A stretch of 43,036 bases of DNA from the NCBI GenBank assembly GCA_003151155.1, contig PLWX01000329.1, forward strand, positions 1-43,036, read 5' to 3'. Origin of the DNA: Acidobacteriaceae bacterium (GTDB taxonomy: Bacteria > Acidobacteriota > Terriglobia > Terriglobales > Acidobacteriaceae). The notes beneath the pieces were generated by a model. It had not been told where the DNA came from. It ran no database searches and worked only from the letters and a program-made list of their open reading frames with translations. A program made the position numbers and the translations under genes. Position 1 is the first letter of the stretch; each line of letters starts with the position of its first letter. Shown here one piece after another: positions 16,031 through 26,520 of the stretch.

Positions 16031-16807
16031 ATGCCCGTCAAAGCTCTAGCCACAGCGCGGAAACGAGTGAAGAAGCCAGTAGCGTCCCGGCGCGCCGTTT
16101 CGCGGCCGGAGCCGGCTCTGGAAGAATTATTGGCGGCGCCAGCGGTGGGTGTAATGGCAAAGCGTACTCCGGGATTCGATCCCCGAGTCCTACTGAATAA
16201 GATCACCAGCGGGAAATCCACCCAGGAATACGAGGCTGCGGAATCCATTTTCGCGCAAGGGGATGCCGCGGACGCGGTGTTTTATGTGGAAAGCGGCAAA
16301 GTCAAGCTCACAGTAGTGTCCAAGCGCGGTAAAGAGGCGGTTGTCGCCATCCTTCCCGAGGGTAGTTTCTTTGGGGAGGGTTGTCTCGCGGGTCAACTCC
16401 TACGCATGTCCATGGCGGCCGCGGTGTTACGAACGACTGCCATCCGGGTGGAAAAACTGGTGATGCTGAAGTTGCTGCGCCAGGAGCCGAAATTTGCCGA
16501 GAGCTTTCTCTCGTACCTGCTTGCACGTAATATCCGCATGGAAGCAGACCTGGTCGATCACCTTTTCAATTCAAGCGAGAAGCGCCTGGCCCGGTTGCTG
16601 TTGTTGCTGGCCAACTTCGGGCAGGAGTCGAAGCCGATTCCGCTGATCGCGAAAATGAGCCAGGAGACGTTGGCTGAGATGATCGGAACCACACGTTCGC
16701 GCGTCAGTTTCTTCCTGAACCGTTTTCGGGACCTGGGCTTCATCGACTACAACGGCGGCGGCATGCACGTGCATAGTTCGCTGGTCAGCGTGGTGTTACA
16801 TGATTAG
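16031..16807 (+). CDS. Crp/Fnr-family transcriptional regulator
   Basis: A 258-residue regulator. A basic, low-complexity N-terminal arm of about 50 residues (KALATARKRVKKPVASRR) precedes a cyclic-nucleotide-binding-type beta-barrel (AAESIFAQGDAADAVFYVESGKVKLT ... EGSFFGEGCLAG). A long dimerisation helix and a winged helix-turn-helix (SQETLAEMIGTTRSRVSFFLNRFRDLGFI) follow. There is no Fnr-type N-terminal cysteine cluster, and the binding pocket lacks the obvious Crp R-S/T pair, so cAMP binding is doubtful. GGAGGT at 16020-16025 fixes the ATG at 16031. The 160-base upstream region holds a small hairpin (15933-15948) and a TATACT (15970-15975) that could be a -10 box. Confidence 0.9.
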   Translation: MPVKALATARKRVKKPVASRRAVSRPEPALEELLAAPAVGVMAKRTPGFDPRVLLNKITSGKSTQEYEAAESIFAQGDAADAVFYVESGKVKLTVVSKRGKEAVVAILPEGSFFGEGCLAGQLLRMSMAAAVLRTTAIRVEKLVMLKLLRQEPKFAESFLSYLLARNIRMEADLVDHLFNSSEKRLARLLLLLANFGQESKPIPLIAKMSQETLAEMIGTTRSRVSFFLNRFRDLGFIDYNGGGMHVHSSLVSVVLHD

Positions 16808-16952
16808 CGGGCGCGGCATTGGTTTGACAGGAGCCCGTCGCAAGCCTAGCCTCAAGGATAGGGCGAACCTTTTCATTCCTCTTTCAGACTCTCTGAACTA
16901 AGTCAGTCCCTCTGAAGTTTTCCTTCCTTAGTGACGCACTCCGAGGTCTGAC

Positions 16953-17225
16953 ATGTTTCCTCGTCCGCACTCGCGTACTCCCGTCATTGATATCTGGGAG
17001 CGAGCGATTCCGTCGGTTTTACGACGCAAAATTGAATTTCCTGGCGAAGTGACGATGCCGGGGGCTGCGGTGGGATTCCTTGCCGTCGCTGCTGTATTGG
17101 TCAGCGTTGTACCGGTTTGGTTGGAAGCCGCCGCCCTATCCCTGTTTGGTCTAATGCTGTTTCGGTGGGGTCCGCAGGCGGCATTGGCATCGTCGCCCCG
17201 ACGCTCTGGGGGAGACGTATCATGA
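16953..17225 (+). CDS. Small membrane protein, unknown
   Basis: A 90-residue protein, not recognised. An N-terminal soluble part (residues 1-35, including IDIWERAIPSVLRRK) is followed by one long or two short hydrophobic spans (AAVGFLAVAAVLVSVVPVWL and EAAALSLFGLMLF) and a short tail. The start ATG at 16953 has GAGGT five bases upstream. Its stop overlaps the next gene's start as ATGA (17222-17225), so the two are translationally coupled and likely act together. Confidence 0.6.
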   Translation: MFPRPHSRTPVIDIWERAIPSVLRRKIEFPGEVTMPGAAVGFLAVAAVLVSVVPVWLEAAALSLFGLMLFRWGPQAALASSPRRSGGDVS

Positions 17226-17665
17226 CACTCCCAACCGCGATGGGACCGATCGTGCAGGGGAGTGTAATGATCCTGCTCGGCACACAAACTCCTGTTTCCG
17301 TCCCGCTCAGCTTGAAGCCCTATTGGAAGAACTGGAAACTGGTTGGCAATTCGAACGCTCGCGACATTGATCTGAACCTGCGCAAAGCGGGGTGGAACTT
17401 CTTCTTCGTTGCGGGAAGCGTACGGGCCTGGACGCTTGGAAGCGGCCCGGCAGCAGCGCGACGAACGATGCAGCGCATCTTGGGGAAAGTGAAGCCAACG
17501 GAGTTCAACTGCCTGCAGGTTGCGGAGATCCACGCGAAGCGCTTCCTGGGAATTCCCTACGTGAGCGTGCAGGCGTTTTCGCGACACATCCAAAAAACAG
17601 AGCAGATGGAAACCCTGCGGCAACGCAAACAAAAAATCACCGACGCGGCCTATTCACAGGCCTAG
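17222..17665 (+). CDS. Hypothetical protein coupled to the upstream membrane protein
   Basis: A 147-residue protein, not recognised. It opens TLPTAMGPIVQGSVMILLGTQ and then has a basic, aromatic middle (KPYWKNWKLVGNSN, GWNFFFVAGSVRAW). A helical C-terminal half, with MQRILGKVKPTEFNCLQVAE, follows. The start is the ATG that overlaps the previous stop as ATGA, with GGGAG about seven bases upstream; a longer reading from 17117 would run through the upstream gene and is not needed. It contains no known catalytic motif. Confidence 0.6.
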   Translation: MTLPTAMGPIVQGSVMILLGTQTPVSVPLSLKPYWKNWKLVGNSNARDIDLNLRKAGWNFFFVAGSVRAWTLGSGPAAARRTMQRILGKVKPTEFNCLQVAEIHAKRFLGIPYVSVQAFSRHIQKTEQMETLRQRKQKITDAAYSQA

Positions 17666-17691
17666 CCTAGCAAAGATGGACGGAAGAGAGA

Positions 17692-17781
17692 ATGGAACAT
17701 CCAATCCGAACCTTGCTGTATGAACTTTTTGTGCTGCCGATCGTGAATGTATGGACCTGGGTGTTCGGCGCCGCGAACTAA
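17692..17781 (+). CDS. Possible 29-residue small protein upstream of valS
   Basis: ATG at 17692 opens a 29-codon frame whose product starts MEHPIRTLLYELFVLPIVNV and ends WTWVFGAAN, a short hydrophobic peptide that could sit on or across the membrane. GGAAGAGAG directly upstream is a plausible ribosome site. It lies 26 bases after the previous hypothetical gene and ends 79 bases before valS. It may be part of the 16953-17665 unit. Only frame, ribosome site and composition support it. Confidence 0.35.
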   Translation: MEHPIRTLLYELFVLPIVNVWTWVFGAAN

Positions 17782-17860
17782 ACTGCCCCGCGGCGGTTTG
17801 ACCCTCCCATGCTGCACTCGTACACTCAAGGATTACCTTCTTTGAGCTGATTGAGACTGA

Positions 17861-20683
<2,823 letters not shown>

Positions 20684-20748
20684 AAATCGCGGCGATCTCG
20701 ATGCGATTGACGAAGCCGTTACACTATCTGGGCTAAAGCGAGAGACTT

Positions 20749-21627
20749 GTGGACTGGAACAGCCGACGCACGACGACTATCCTGGAAAATGCGCTGACCG
20801 AAGATCGCGCCACGCGCGATGCGACCACCTATGCCTGCATCGATCCGAACCAGCGCGCGGTGGGGACGCTGATCGCAAAAGAAGAATGCATCCTGGCCGG
20901 AATCGGGACGATCCAGCGAATTTTCGAAGTCTACGCGCTGCTGGATGGCACCGTGGTTTCCCATCCGGAGGTCACGACCCACCAGGAGATTTTTGATGGC
21001 GTACGCCTGCATAACGGCCAGACGGTCGCGGTCATCCGGCATAATGCGCGGGTACTGCTTTCCTGCGAACGCGTGATTCTGAACGTTATTCAGCGGATGA
21101 GCGGAATTGCCACAGCGACGCGCAAGTACGTAGACGCCATCGCCGGCACGCGCGCCAAGATTCTTGACACCCGTAAGACGGTGCCGGGACTGCGGGTAAT
21201 CGATAAATACGCGGTGCGCTGCGGCGGGGGCACGAATCACCGGCTCGACCTTTCGGATGGTGTGTTGATCAAGAACAATCACATCGCGCTGGCGGGTGGG
21301 GCGGTTCCGGCCCTCGATCGCGCGATCCGCAATCGCCGCGGAGAACAGCCGATCGAGATCGAGGTGCGGTCGCTGGAAGAACTCGACCAGGTGTTGCAAC
21401 GTGGAGCAGAATCCGTGCTGCTCGACAACATGACGCCCGACCAGGTACGGCAGGCTGTCGAGCGCGTTCAGAAGCTCGAACATCCGATTCCCCTCGAAGC
21501 GTCAGGTGGCATCGTGCTGGAGAATGTACGGCAGTACGCCGAGACAGGCGTGAATTTCATCTCAGTCGGCGCACTCACGCATTCGGCGCGCGCCGTGGAC
21601 TTGAGCTTGCGAATCCTGCCCGCATAA
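20749..21627 (+). CDS. nadC: Nicotinate-nucleotide pyrophosphorylase (quinolinate phosphoribosyltransferase)
   Basis: A 292-residue enzyme that converts quinolinate and PRPP to nicotinate mononucleotide in de novo NAD synthesis. Signature blocks are RVILNVIQRMSGIATATR, ILDTRKTVPGLR, KYAVRCGGGTNHRLDLSDGV and LIKNNHIALAGG, then the phosphate-binding EASGGI and FISVGALTHSA. The start is GTG at 20749, with AGCGAGAG about five bases upstream. It opens a cofactor-rich stretch (ferredoxin, birA, coaX), although a dispersed repeat (21634-21738) separates it from the next gene and may carry transcription signals. Confidence 0.97.
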   Translation: MDWNSRRTTTILENALTEDRATRDATTYACIDPNQRAVGTLIAKEECILAGIGTIQRIFEVYALLDGTVVSHPEVTTHQEIFDGVRLHNGQTVAVIRHNARVLLSCERVILNVIQRMSGIATATRKYVDAIAGTRAKILDTRKTVPGLRVIDKYAVRCGGGTNHRLDLSDGVLIKNNHIALAGGAVPALDRAIRNRRGEQPIEIEVRSLEELDQVLQRGAESVLLDNMTPDQVRQAVERVQKLEHPIPLEASGGIVLENVRQYAETGVNFISVGALTHSARAVDLSLRILPA

Positions 21628-21633
21628 GTCACT

Positions 21634-21738
21634 AACCACAGAGGACACAGAGGAGCACAGAGGTTGTAAGGGGGAAAATGCTCCTGACACTTGATCAAAC
21701 CTCAGACACCTCAGCGTTCCTCTGCGTCCTCTGTGGTT
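21634..21738. repeat. Dispersed palindromic element, copy 1 (105 bp)
   Basis: The left end AACCACAGAGGACACAGAGG is matched at the right end by CCTCTGCGTCCTCTGTGGTT, inverted with one mismatch. Further AGAGG/CCTCA units extend each arm to about 30 bases. The centre shares nothing obvious with the other two copies. It lies between nadC and the ferredoxin gene. The RNA would fold into one long hairpin. Confidence 0.85.
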
Positions 21739-21749
21739 AAATCTTCGTA

Positions 21750-22115
21750 ATGCCGAAATTCAGGAAGCATATTTTCATCTGCCAGAACCAGCGGCCCGCC
21801 GACCATCACCGCGGGTCGTGCGATCCCACCGGTAAAGGCGAATTACAGCAAGTATTCAAGAAGAAGCTGGCGGAGCATTGCATTCGTGGCGACCAGGTGC
21901 GCGCCAATAAGTCCGGCTGCCTGGAGCAGTGTGAGCACGGCCCGACGGTGGTCGTTTATCCCGACGAGGTCTGGTACGGCGGGGTGCATGCGGAAGACGT
22001 GGACGAGATCATCGAGTCGCATATCGTGGGCGGGCATCCGGTCGAACGGTTGCGCATTGCGGACGAATGCCTGAACGCCGAGCGTTGTCCGCATAAGCCG
22101 CGGAAGAGCTCCTGA
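21750..22115 (+). CDS. Thioredoxin-like [2Fe-2S] ferredoxin
   Basis: A 121-residue protein of the NuoE-like, thioredoxin-fold 2Fe-2S ferredoxin group. Four cysteines are spaced as expected: C11 (HIFICQNQ), C24 (RGSC), C57 and C61 (SGCLEQCEHGPTVVVYP). After the cluster come EVWYGGVHAEDVDEIIESHI and a short Cys-containing tail. It would be a cytoplasmic electron carrier; the partner is unknown. It begins 12 bases after repeat copy 1 and ends 25 bases before birA, so it is likely co-transcribed with birA and coaX. Confidence 0.87.
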   Translation: MPKFRKHIFICQNQRPADHHRGSCDPTGKGELQQVFKKKLAEHCIRGDQVRANKSGCLEQCEHGPTVVVYPDEVWYGGVHAEDVDEIIESHIVGGHPVERLRIADECLNAERCPHKPRKSS

Positions 22116-22140
22116 CGTCCTTTTCACCAATTGTTTTGCA

Positions 22141-23229
22141 ATGACAGACCTCCCCGCAGATAATGCCCGTATCGCGCGAACCGGCTCCAGTCCCGACGCA
22201 TTTCCCGAAGGCACGCTCACCGATGAGCGCCTGAGCCATCTTGTTCGCCTGCTCGGCGACAACGCCATGCTGGTAGTGAGCGGCACGAAAATCGCGGAAG
22301 AACTTGGCGTCAGCCGGTCCGAAGTCTGGCGGCTGATCGAACAGCTACGCGAGTTGGGCGTACAAATCCAAGGACACCCCGCGACGGGATATCAACTTGG
22401 CGCAATCCCCGACCTCTTGCTGCCCGATGCGCTGGCTCCGCTAGTGAAGGGCACGTTGTTCGCGAACGATATTCATCATTACTTCCGCATCGGATCAACA
22501 AACGTCGCGGCCATGCAAGCTGGGGCTGCCGGCGAGCCGGAAGGCTCTGTCTTTGTTGCGGAAGAACAGACCGCGGGCAAAGGGCGCGGCGGACACTCTT
22601 GGCACTCCGCGGAGTCGGCCGGAATTTATTGTTCCGTGCTGTTGCGGCCGCGCGTGTCCCCGGCAGATGCGCTGATCTTCGCGCTCGCCGCGGGCGTTGC
22701 GACCGCCGATGCAGTCAGCAGCATTACCGGGTTGAAGGCAGACCTGCGATGGCCGAACGACTTGCTCTTTGGCGTAAAGAAATTCTGCGGCATTCTGACC
22801 GAGTTGAATGCGGAAGCGACGCGGGTGCGGTACGTGGTCATCGGCATTGGGATTAACGTGAATCATGCGGAATTCCCAGACGAGATTCGTAAGGTGGCGA
22901 CCTCGCTTCGCCTGCAGAGCGGACGAACATGGTCGCGCGTCGATCTCACGGCAGCTTTGTTAAAATCGCTCGATCGGGCCTATAGCGAGTTACTGCGCGG
23001 CGGCGCGGCGGCGCGGGGGGCGATCATTGCGCGTTTCCAGGAGATGTCGTCGTTGGCGAAAGAGCGCCGTGTGTTCGTGGAAGAAGATGGTGGATACGCC
23101 GGGATCAGCGCCGGACTGGATGATCGCGGATTCCTGCAGGTCACCAGCAACCATGCGTTGCGCACCGTATTCTCCGGCGGGGTGCGCGCCATCGAAGATG
23201 TGGATGGCATTCGCCAATTGCGTCACTGA
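22141..23229 (+). CDS. birA: Bifunctional biotin protein ligase / biotin repressor
   Basis: A 362-residue protein. Residues about 28-88 form a winged helix (SGTKIAEELGVSRSEVWRLI, then ELGVQIQGHPATGYQL), typical of group II BirA that also represses biotin genes. The catalytic domain follows: the biotinyl-AMP loop GKGRGGHSW (146-154; GRGRRG-type, here with a Lys and a Gly replacing two Args), LRWPNDLLF with the catalytic lysine region after it, and GIGINVNHAEFP. The C-terminal SH3-like cap closes it. It biotinylates carrier proteins such as the one at 40263. The first 25 residues are an extra arm. coaX starts nine bases after its stop. Confidence 0.95.
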   Translation: MTDLPADNARIARTGSSPDAFPEGTLTDERLSHLVRLLGDNAMLVVSGTKIAEELGVSRSEVWRLIEQLRELGVQIQGHPATGYQLGAIPDLLLPDALAPLVKGTLFANDIHHYFRIGSTNVAAMQAGAAGEPEGSVFVAEEQTAGKGRGGHSWHSAESAGIYCSVLLRPRVSPADALIFALAAGVATADAVSSITGLKADLRWPNDLLFGVKKFCGILTELNAEATRVRYVVIGIGINVNHAEFPDEIRKVATSLRLQSGRTWSRVDLTAALLKSLDRAYSELLRGGAAARGAIIARFQEMSSLAKERRVFVEEDGGYAGISAGLDDRGFLQVTSNHALRTVFSGGVRAIEDVDGIRQLRH

Positions 23230-23238
23230 GATTTCTAA

Positions 23239-24057
23239 ATGCTGCTAGTGCTCGATGTCGGCAATACCAACACGGTGCTCGGGGTTTTCGAAGCTACGCC
23301 CGGTGAAAATGGGTCGCACACCTACGGCCCGTTGATCGCGCACTGGCGCGTGGGCACGATTCGTACCCAGACGGTAGATGAATACGGCGTGCTCTTCCGC
23401 AATTTATTTGCAATGGGCGAGGTCAATTTCAAAGCCATCCACGGGATCATCATCTCGTCGGTTGTGCCTTCCATGGATACGACGTTGCGCAGCGTTTGTG
23501 AACGGTACTTTGCGCTGAAGCCGCTGTTTGTCGAGCCGGGTGTGAAGACAGGTATGCCGGTGCACTATGACAATCCGGCAGAGGTGGGCGCCGATCGCAT
23601 TGTGAACAGCGTCGCGGCCTTCGAAAAGTATGGCGGGCCGTGCATCAGCGTGGATTTCGGAACCGCCACAACCTTCGATGTGGTTTCCGCGAAAGGCGAA
23701 TATCTTGGTGGCGTGATTGCGCCGGGCATTGGCATCTCTGCAGAGGCACTCTTTCAGCGGACGGCGCGTCTGCCGCGCGTGGATATCAAAAAACCCGCCC
23801 GGGTGATGGGCACAAATACCGTCAACAGCATGCAATCCGGCTTCTACTGGGGCTATCTCGGCCTGGTCGATGGCATTCTCGAGCGACTGATCGAAGAACT
23901 CGGCGGCCACGTGAAGATCATCGCCACCGGCGGCTTGAGCCCGTTGATCGGCGCAGGGTCGAAGTACATCAAGGACGTGGACGATCTGCTCACGCTGGAT
24001 GGCCTGCGTATCATCTGGGAACGCAACCAAAACCAGACCCGCAAGAACAAGGGATAA
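23239..24057 (+). CDS. coaX: Type III pantothenate kinase
   Basis: A 272-residue enzyme that phosphorylates pantothenate, the first step of coenzyme A synthesis. The ASKHA-fold motifs are present: LVLDVGNTNTVLGVF (phosphate 1, catalytic Asp in DVGNTN), ADRIVNSVAAF with the substrate-binding region, and DFGTATTFDVV (phosphate 2); IATGGLSPLI follows near the C-terminus. It is tightly spaced after birA, an arrangement common in many bacteria. The stop codon (24055-24057) lies inside the edge of dispersed repeat copy 2. Confidence 0.96.
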   Translation: MLLVLDVGNTNTVLGVFEATPGENGSHTYGPLIAHWRVGTIRTQTVDEYGVLFRNLFAMGEVNFKAIHGIIISSVVPSMDTTLRSVCERYFALKPLFVEPGVKTGMPVHYDNPAEVGADRIVNSVAAFEKYGGPCISVDFGTATTFDVVSAKGEYLGGVIAPGIGISAEALFQRTARLPRVDIKKPARVMGTNTVNSMQSGFYWGYLGLVDGILERLIEELGGHVKIIATGGLSPLIGAGSKYIKDVDDLLTLDGLRIIWERNQNQTRKNKG

Positions 24058-24169
24058 CCACCGAGGACGCAGAGGGCTCAGAGGTTTCCGAACGTCGCGT
24101 TACAAAGTGTCTTCGCCTCCGACAGACTACATTTTTTGATCTCTGAGTTCCTCTGTGTCCTCTGTGGTT
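24056..24169. repeat. Dispersed palindromic element, copy 2 (114 bp)
   Basis: The left end AACCACCGAGGACGCAGAGG and right end CCTCTGTGTCCTCTGTGGTT form an inverted pair. Inner CTCAGAGG/CTCTGAG units lengthen the arms to about 30 bases. The element begins on the last two bases of the coaX stop codon, and the right flank GGTTAAATC is the same as in copy 1. The centre (about 24085-24139) is unrelated to copies 1 and 3. Confidence 0.85.
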
Positions 24170-24183
24170 AAATCGTTCTTGTC

Positions 24184-24870
24184 TTGGAAAATTACTTCAA
24201 CTACTTCACCGAAATTGAGGAGCTCTTCCAGCGGCGCCGTGGTTCGCTGCTGATTCTCTCGACCCTCGATTGGGCTCTCATTGAAACGTGGAAAGAAGCC
24301 GGCATTCCGCTCGAAGCGGTGCTGCGTGGCATCGACGCGACCTTCGACGCTTACGATCGCAAGCCGACGAAAACCAAGAAAGTGAATGGACTCGCCTTTT
24401 GTACCCAGGAAGTCTTGGGGGCCACGGAACAGATAGCCGAAGCCGCGGTGGGCGCGACGCCCGCTGGAAAAAAGGAAGCGGGACTCGAACGGAGCGACAT
24501 CGCCGAGTTTCTAGTTCGAAATGCCGGCAAGCTGGAGAAGAAATCGTTCCCGCCGAGCGTCGATTCGCTCGCAAAGGAAGCTGCATCCACGCTGCGCACG
24601 CTTGCGGCGGAGATTCCGGCGCAGCCCGGGTTTCGCGCCGAAGACCTGGAGCGCCGGTTGACGGTGATGGAAGAAAAAATCTTTGCTGCGCTGCTGGCAA
24701 CTACTTCCGACGAAGCGATTCTGGCGGTGCGGACGGAAGCGGATGGTGATCTTGCGCCGTATCGCGGCAAGATGAATGGACCGCAAATCGAGCAACTTCA
24801 CAAGCAGTACATCCATAAGCGCATTCTCGAGCGCTACGACGTGCCGCGGCTGAGCCTGTTCTACATGTGA
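24184..24870 (+). CDS. Hypothetical protein, helical
   Basis: A 228-residue protein, not recognised. The start is TTG at 24184 (no ATG or GTG nearby and only a weak ribosome site). The first 60 residues (FTEIEELFQRRRGSLLILST, then LDWALIETWKEAGIP) look like a helical domain. The middle is Ala/Lys/Glu-rich, and the end HKQYIHKRILERYDVPRLSLFY is basic and aromatic. It starts 14 bases after repeat copy 2 and ends 18 bases before the RNA methyltransferase gene, so the two are probably co-transcribed. Conservation across acidobacteria is suspected but not checked. Confidence 0.7.
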   Translation: MENYFNYFTEIEELFQRRRGSLLILSTLDWALIETWKEAGIPLEAVLRGIDATFDAYDRKPTKTKKVNGLAFCTQEVLGATEQIAEAAVGATPAGKKEAGLERSDIAEFLVRNAGKLEKKSFPPSVDSLAKEAASTLRTLAAEIPAQPGFRAEDLERRLTVMEEKIFAALLATTSDEAILAVRTEADGDLAPYRGKMNGPQIEQLHKQYIHKRILERYDVPRLSLFYM

Positions 24871-24888
24871 ACAGCGTAGGATAGACGG

Positions 24889-26211
24889 GTGCAACTCAAA
24901 ATAGAAAAGCTGGTTTACGGCGGCGAAGGCATCGCGCGCCTGGTGGATGAGAAGAGCGGGCGCGCGAAAGCGGTATTCGTGCCTTTCGTTGGTCCGGATG
25001 AAGTGGTGGAAGCAAGCATTATCGAAGAAAAGCCGGGTTTCGCTCGGGCCCGTGCGGACAAGATTCTGCAACCATCACCCGCGCGCATCGAGCCGCCCTG
25101 CCCATATTTCTTACGTTGTGGTGGATGCCAGTACCAGCATCTGGAATATGCCGCGCAGGTGCAGGCGAAAGCGCAGATCCTGGAAGAGACGCTGGGAAGG
25201 ACCGCCAAGCTGAAACTCGATCGACCGATTCAAACTCACGCGGGTGAGCCTTATCGCTATCGCAATCGGACACGAATGCGCGTTGTCCACGATCCTGAGT
25301 TTGCGGTGGGTTATTACAGGTACGGCTCGCACTCGCTGCTGCCGGTGGAGCGATGTCCGATCAGTTCGCCGCTGATTAATCGCGCGCTTGGCGTGCTCTG
25401 GGAACTGGGGCGGAACGAGCGGATCGACGAAGCGATTCGCGAGGTGCAGTTCTTCGTGAACGACGACGACTCGAAGCTGCTACTGGAATTTTTCATCGAG
25501 CACGGGGTTGAGCCGGAAACATTGCGGGCGACCATCGAGGTGCTGCGCGGAACGATGGCGGAGATCGTCGGAGTTGCTGTATTCCATGGCGCGCCTGCGG
25601 ACGACACCGAAGATCAGCGAGCACCACTCACCCGTGCGAAGTCTTCGACCGGGACATTCTTCGGCGACCGTTCGCTCGTCTACTCGACCGAACACTTCGA
25701 TTACCAGGTGAGCGCGGGCGCATTTTTCCAGGTCAATCGCTTTCTGCTGGACGACATGATCACCACCGTGACCGCGGGCCGGAGCGGAAAGGTGGCGTTA
25801 GACCTTTATGCCGGGGGAGGGTTTTTTTCGTTGCCGCTGGCGGAGAAGAGCCAGCAGCTGATTGCGGTAGAAGCTTCCATATATTCCTACTCGGACCTGA
25901 AGGCGAATGCTCCGCATAATGTGAAAGCGATTCGTGGTGCGACCGAAGAGTTTCTGCGGAGCGAGGTCCGACGATATTCGCCGGATTTGATCCTGGTCGA
26001 TCCGCCGCGCGCGGGATTGGGAGAAAACACGGCACGATTGCTAGGACGTACGTCCGCCCCACGTGTGACGTACGTATCTTGCGATCCGGCGACACTGGCG
26101 CGTGATATGAAAGTGCTACTAGAATCTGGGTTCCACGTGGAAGAGGCGCATCTGTTCGATCTCTTTCCACAGACATTCCATCTCGAAAGCGTGCTGCACC
26201 TGGCACGCTAA
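24889..26211 (+). CDS. Class I SAM-dependent RNA m5U methyltransferase, RumA/RlmD type
   Basis: A 440-residue enzyme of the TrmA/RlmC/RlmD family that makes 5-methyluridine in rRNA or tRNA. An N-terminal TRAM domain (LKIEKLVYGGEGIARL ...) precedes a 4Fe-4S site with C71, C77, C80 and C156 (CPYFLRCGGCQYQH and VERCP). The methyltransferase core has ALDLYAGGGFFSLPL (SAM binding), DLILVDPPRAGL and the catalytic cysteine in YVSCDPATLARD. The C-terminus LFDLFPQTFHLESVLHL is family-typical. Which U is modified cannot be told from sequence alone. The start is GTG at 24889. A YciI gene follows after 12 bases. Confidence 0.92.
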   Translation: MQLKIEKLVYGGEGIARLVDEKSGRAKAVFVPFVGPDEVVEASIIEEKPGFARARADKILQPSPARIEPPCPYFLRCGGCQYQHLEYAAQVQAKAQILEETLGRTAKLKLDRPIQTHAGEPYRYRNRTRMRVVHDPEFAVGYYRYGSHSLLPVERCPISSPLINRALGVLWELGRNERIDEAIREVQFFVNDDDSKLLLEFFIEHGVEPETLRATIEVLRGTMAEIVGVAVFHGAPADDTEDQRAPLTRAKSSTGTFFGDRSLVYSTEHFDYQVSAGAFFQVNRFLLDDMITTVTAGRSGKVALDLYAGGGFFSLPLAEKSQQLIAVEASIYSYSDLKANAPHNVKAIRGATEEFLRSEVRRYSPDLILVDPPRAGLGENTARLLGRTSAPRVTYVSCDPATLARDMKVLLESGFHVEEAHLFDLFPQTFHLESVLHLAR

Positions 26212-26223
26212 CGCGGAGCTTGT

Positions 26224-26517
26224 ATGTACGCCCTCGCTATCATCCGCTATCGCCGTCCTCTCGAAGAGGTTCTTCGCGTCACCGACCAGCATCGTGCTTA
26301 CCTGCGCGAGTTGAAGCAGCAAGGGGTGCTCATGGCAGCCGGGCCTCTAGAGACTCGCACCGGCGGAGCTTTATTGCTGCGTGTACCTGACGGCGACGTG
26401 GAAGGGACGCTGGATCGCATTCGCGACAACGATCCGTACGTGAAAACCGGCGTGGTGCAGTACGAACTGCTGGTTTGGAATCCGGTGGTTGGCAAAGAAG
26501 ATCTCGAAAAGATCTGA
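26224..26517 (+). CDS. YciI-like protein
   Basis: A 97-residue YciI-family protein (ferredoxin-like alpha+beta fold). Typical features are YALAIIRYRRPLEEVLRVTDQHRAYL with a conserved His at 23, GVLMAAGPLETRTGGALLL, and the RDNDPYVKTGVVQYELLVW block with the conserved Asp. Members are small enzymes or partners of unknown function; one group acts as dehydrochlorinase or muconolactone-isomerase-like enzymes. It sits between the methyltransferase and comEC with gaps of 12 and 3 bases, so it is operonic. Confidence 0.87.
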   Translation: MYALAIIRYRRPLEEVLRVTDQHRAYLRELKQQGVLMAAGPLETRTGGALLLRVPDGDVEGTLDRIRDNDPYVKTGVVQYELLVWNPVVGKEDLEKI

Positions 26518-26520
26518 GAT

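Noticed and set aside
17797..17860. T-box or other tRNA-sensing leader before valS
   Set aside because: The 79-base gap has no T-box consensus or terminator/antiterminator pair.
21634..21738. CRISPR-type array in the AGAGG-rich repeats
   Set aside because: The units are about 10 bp, inverted between arms, with no regular unique spacers; they form palindromic elements, not CRISPR.
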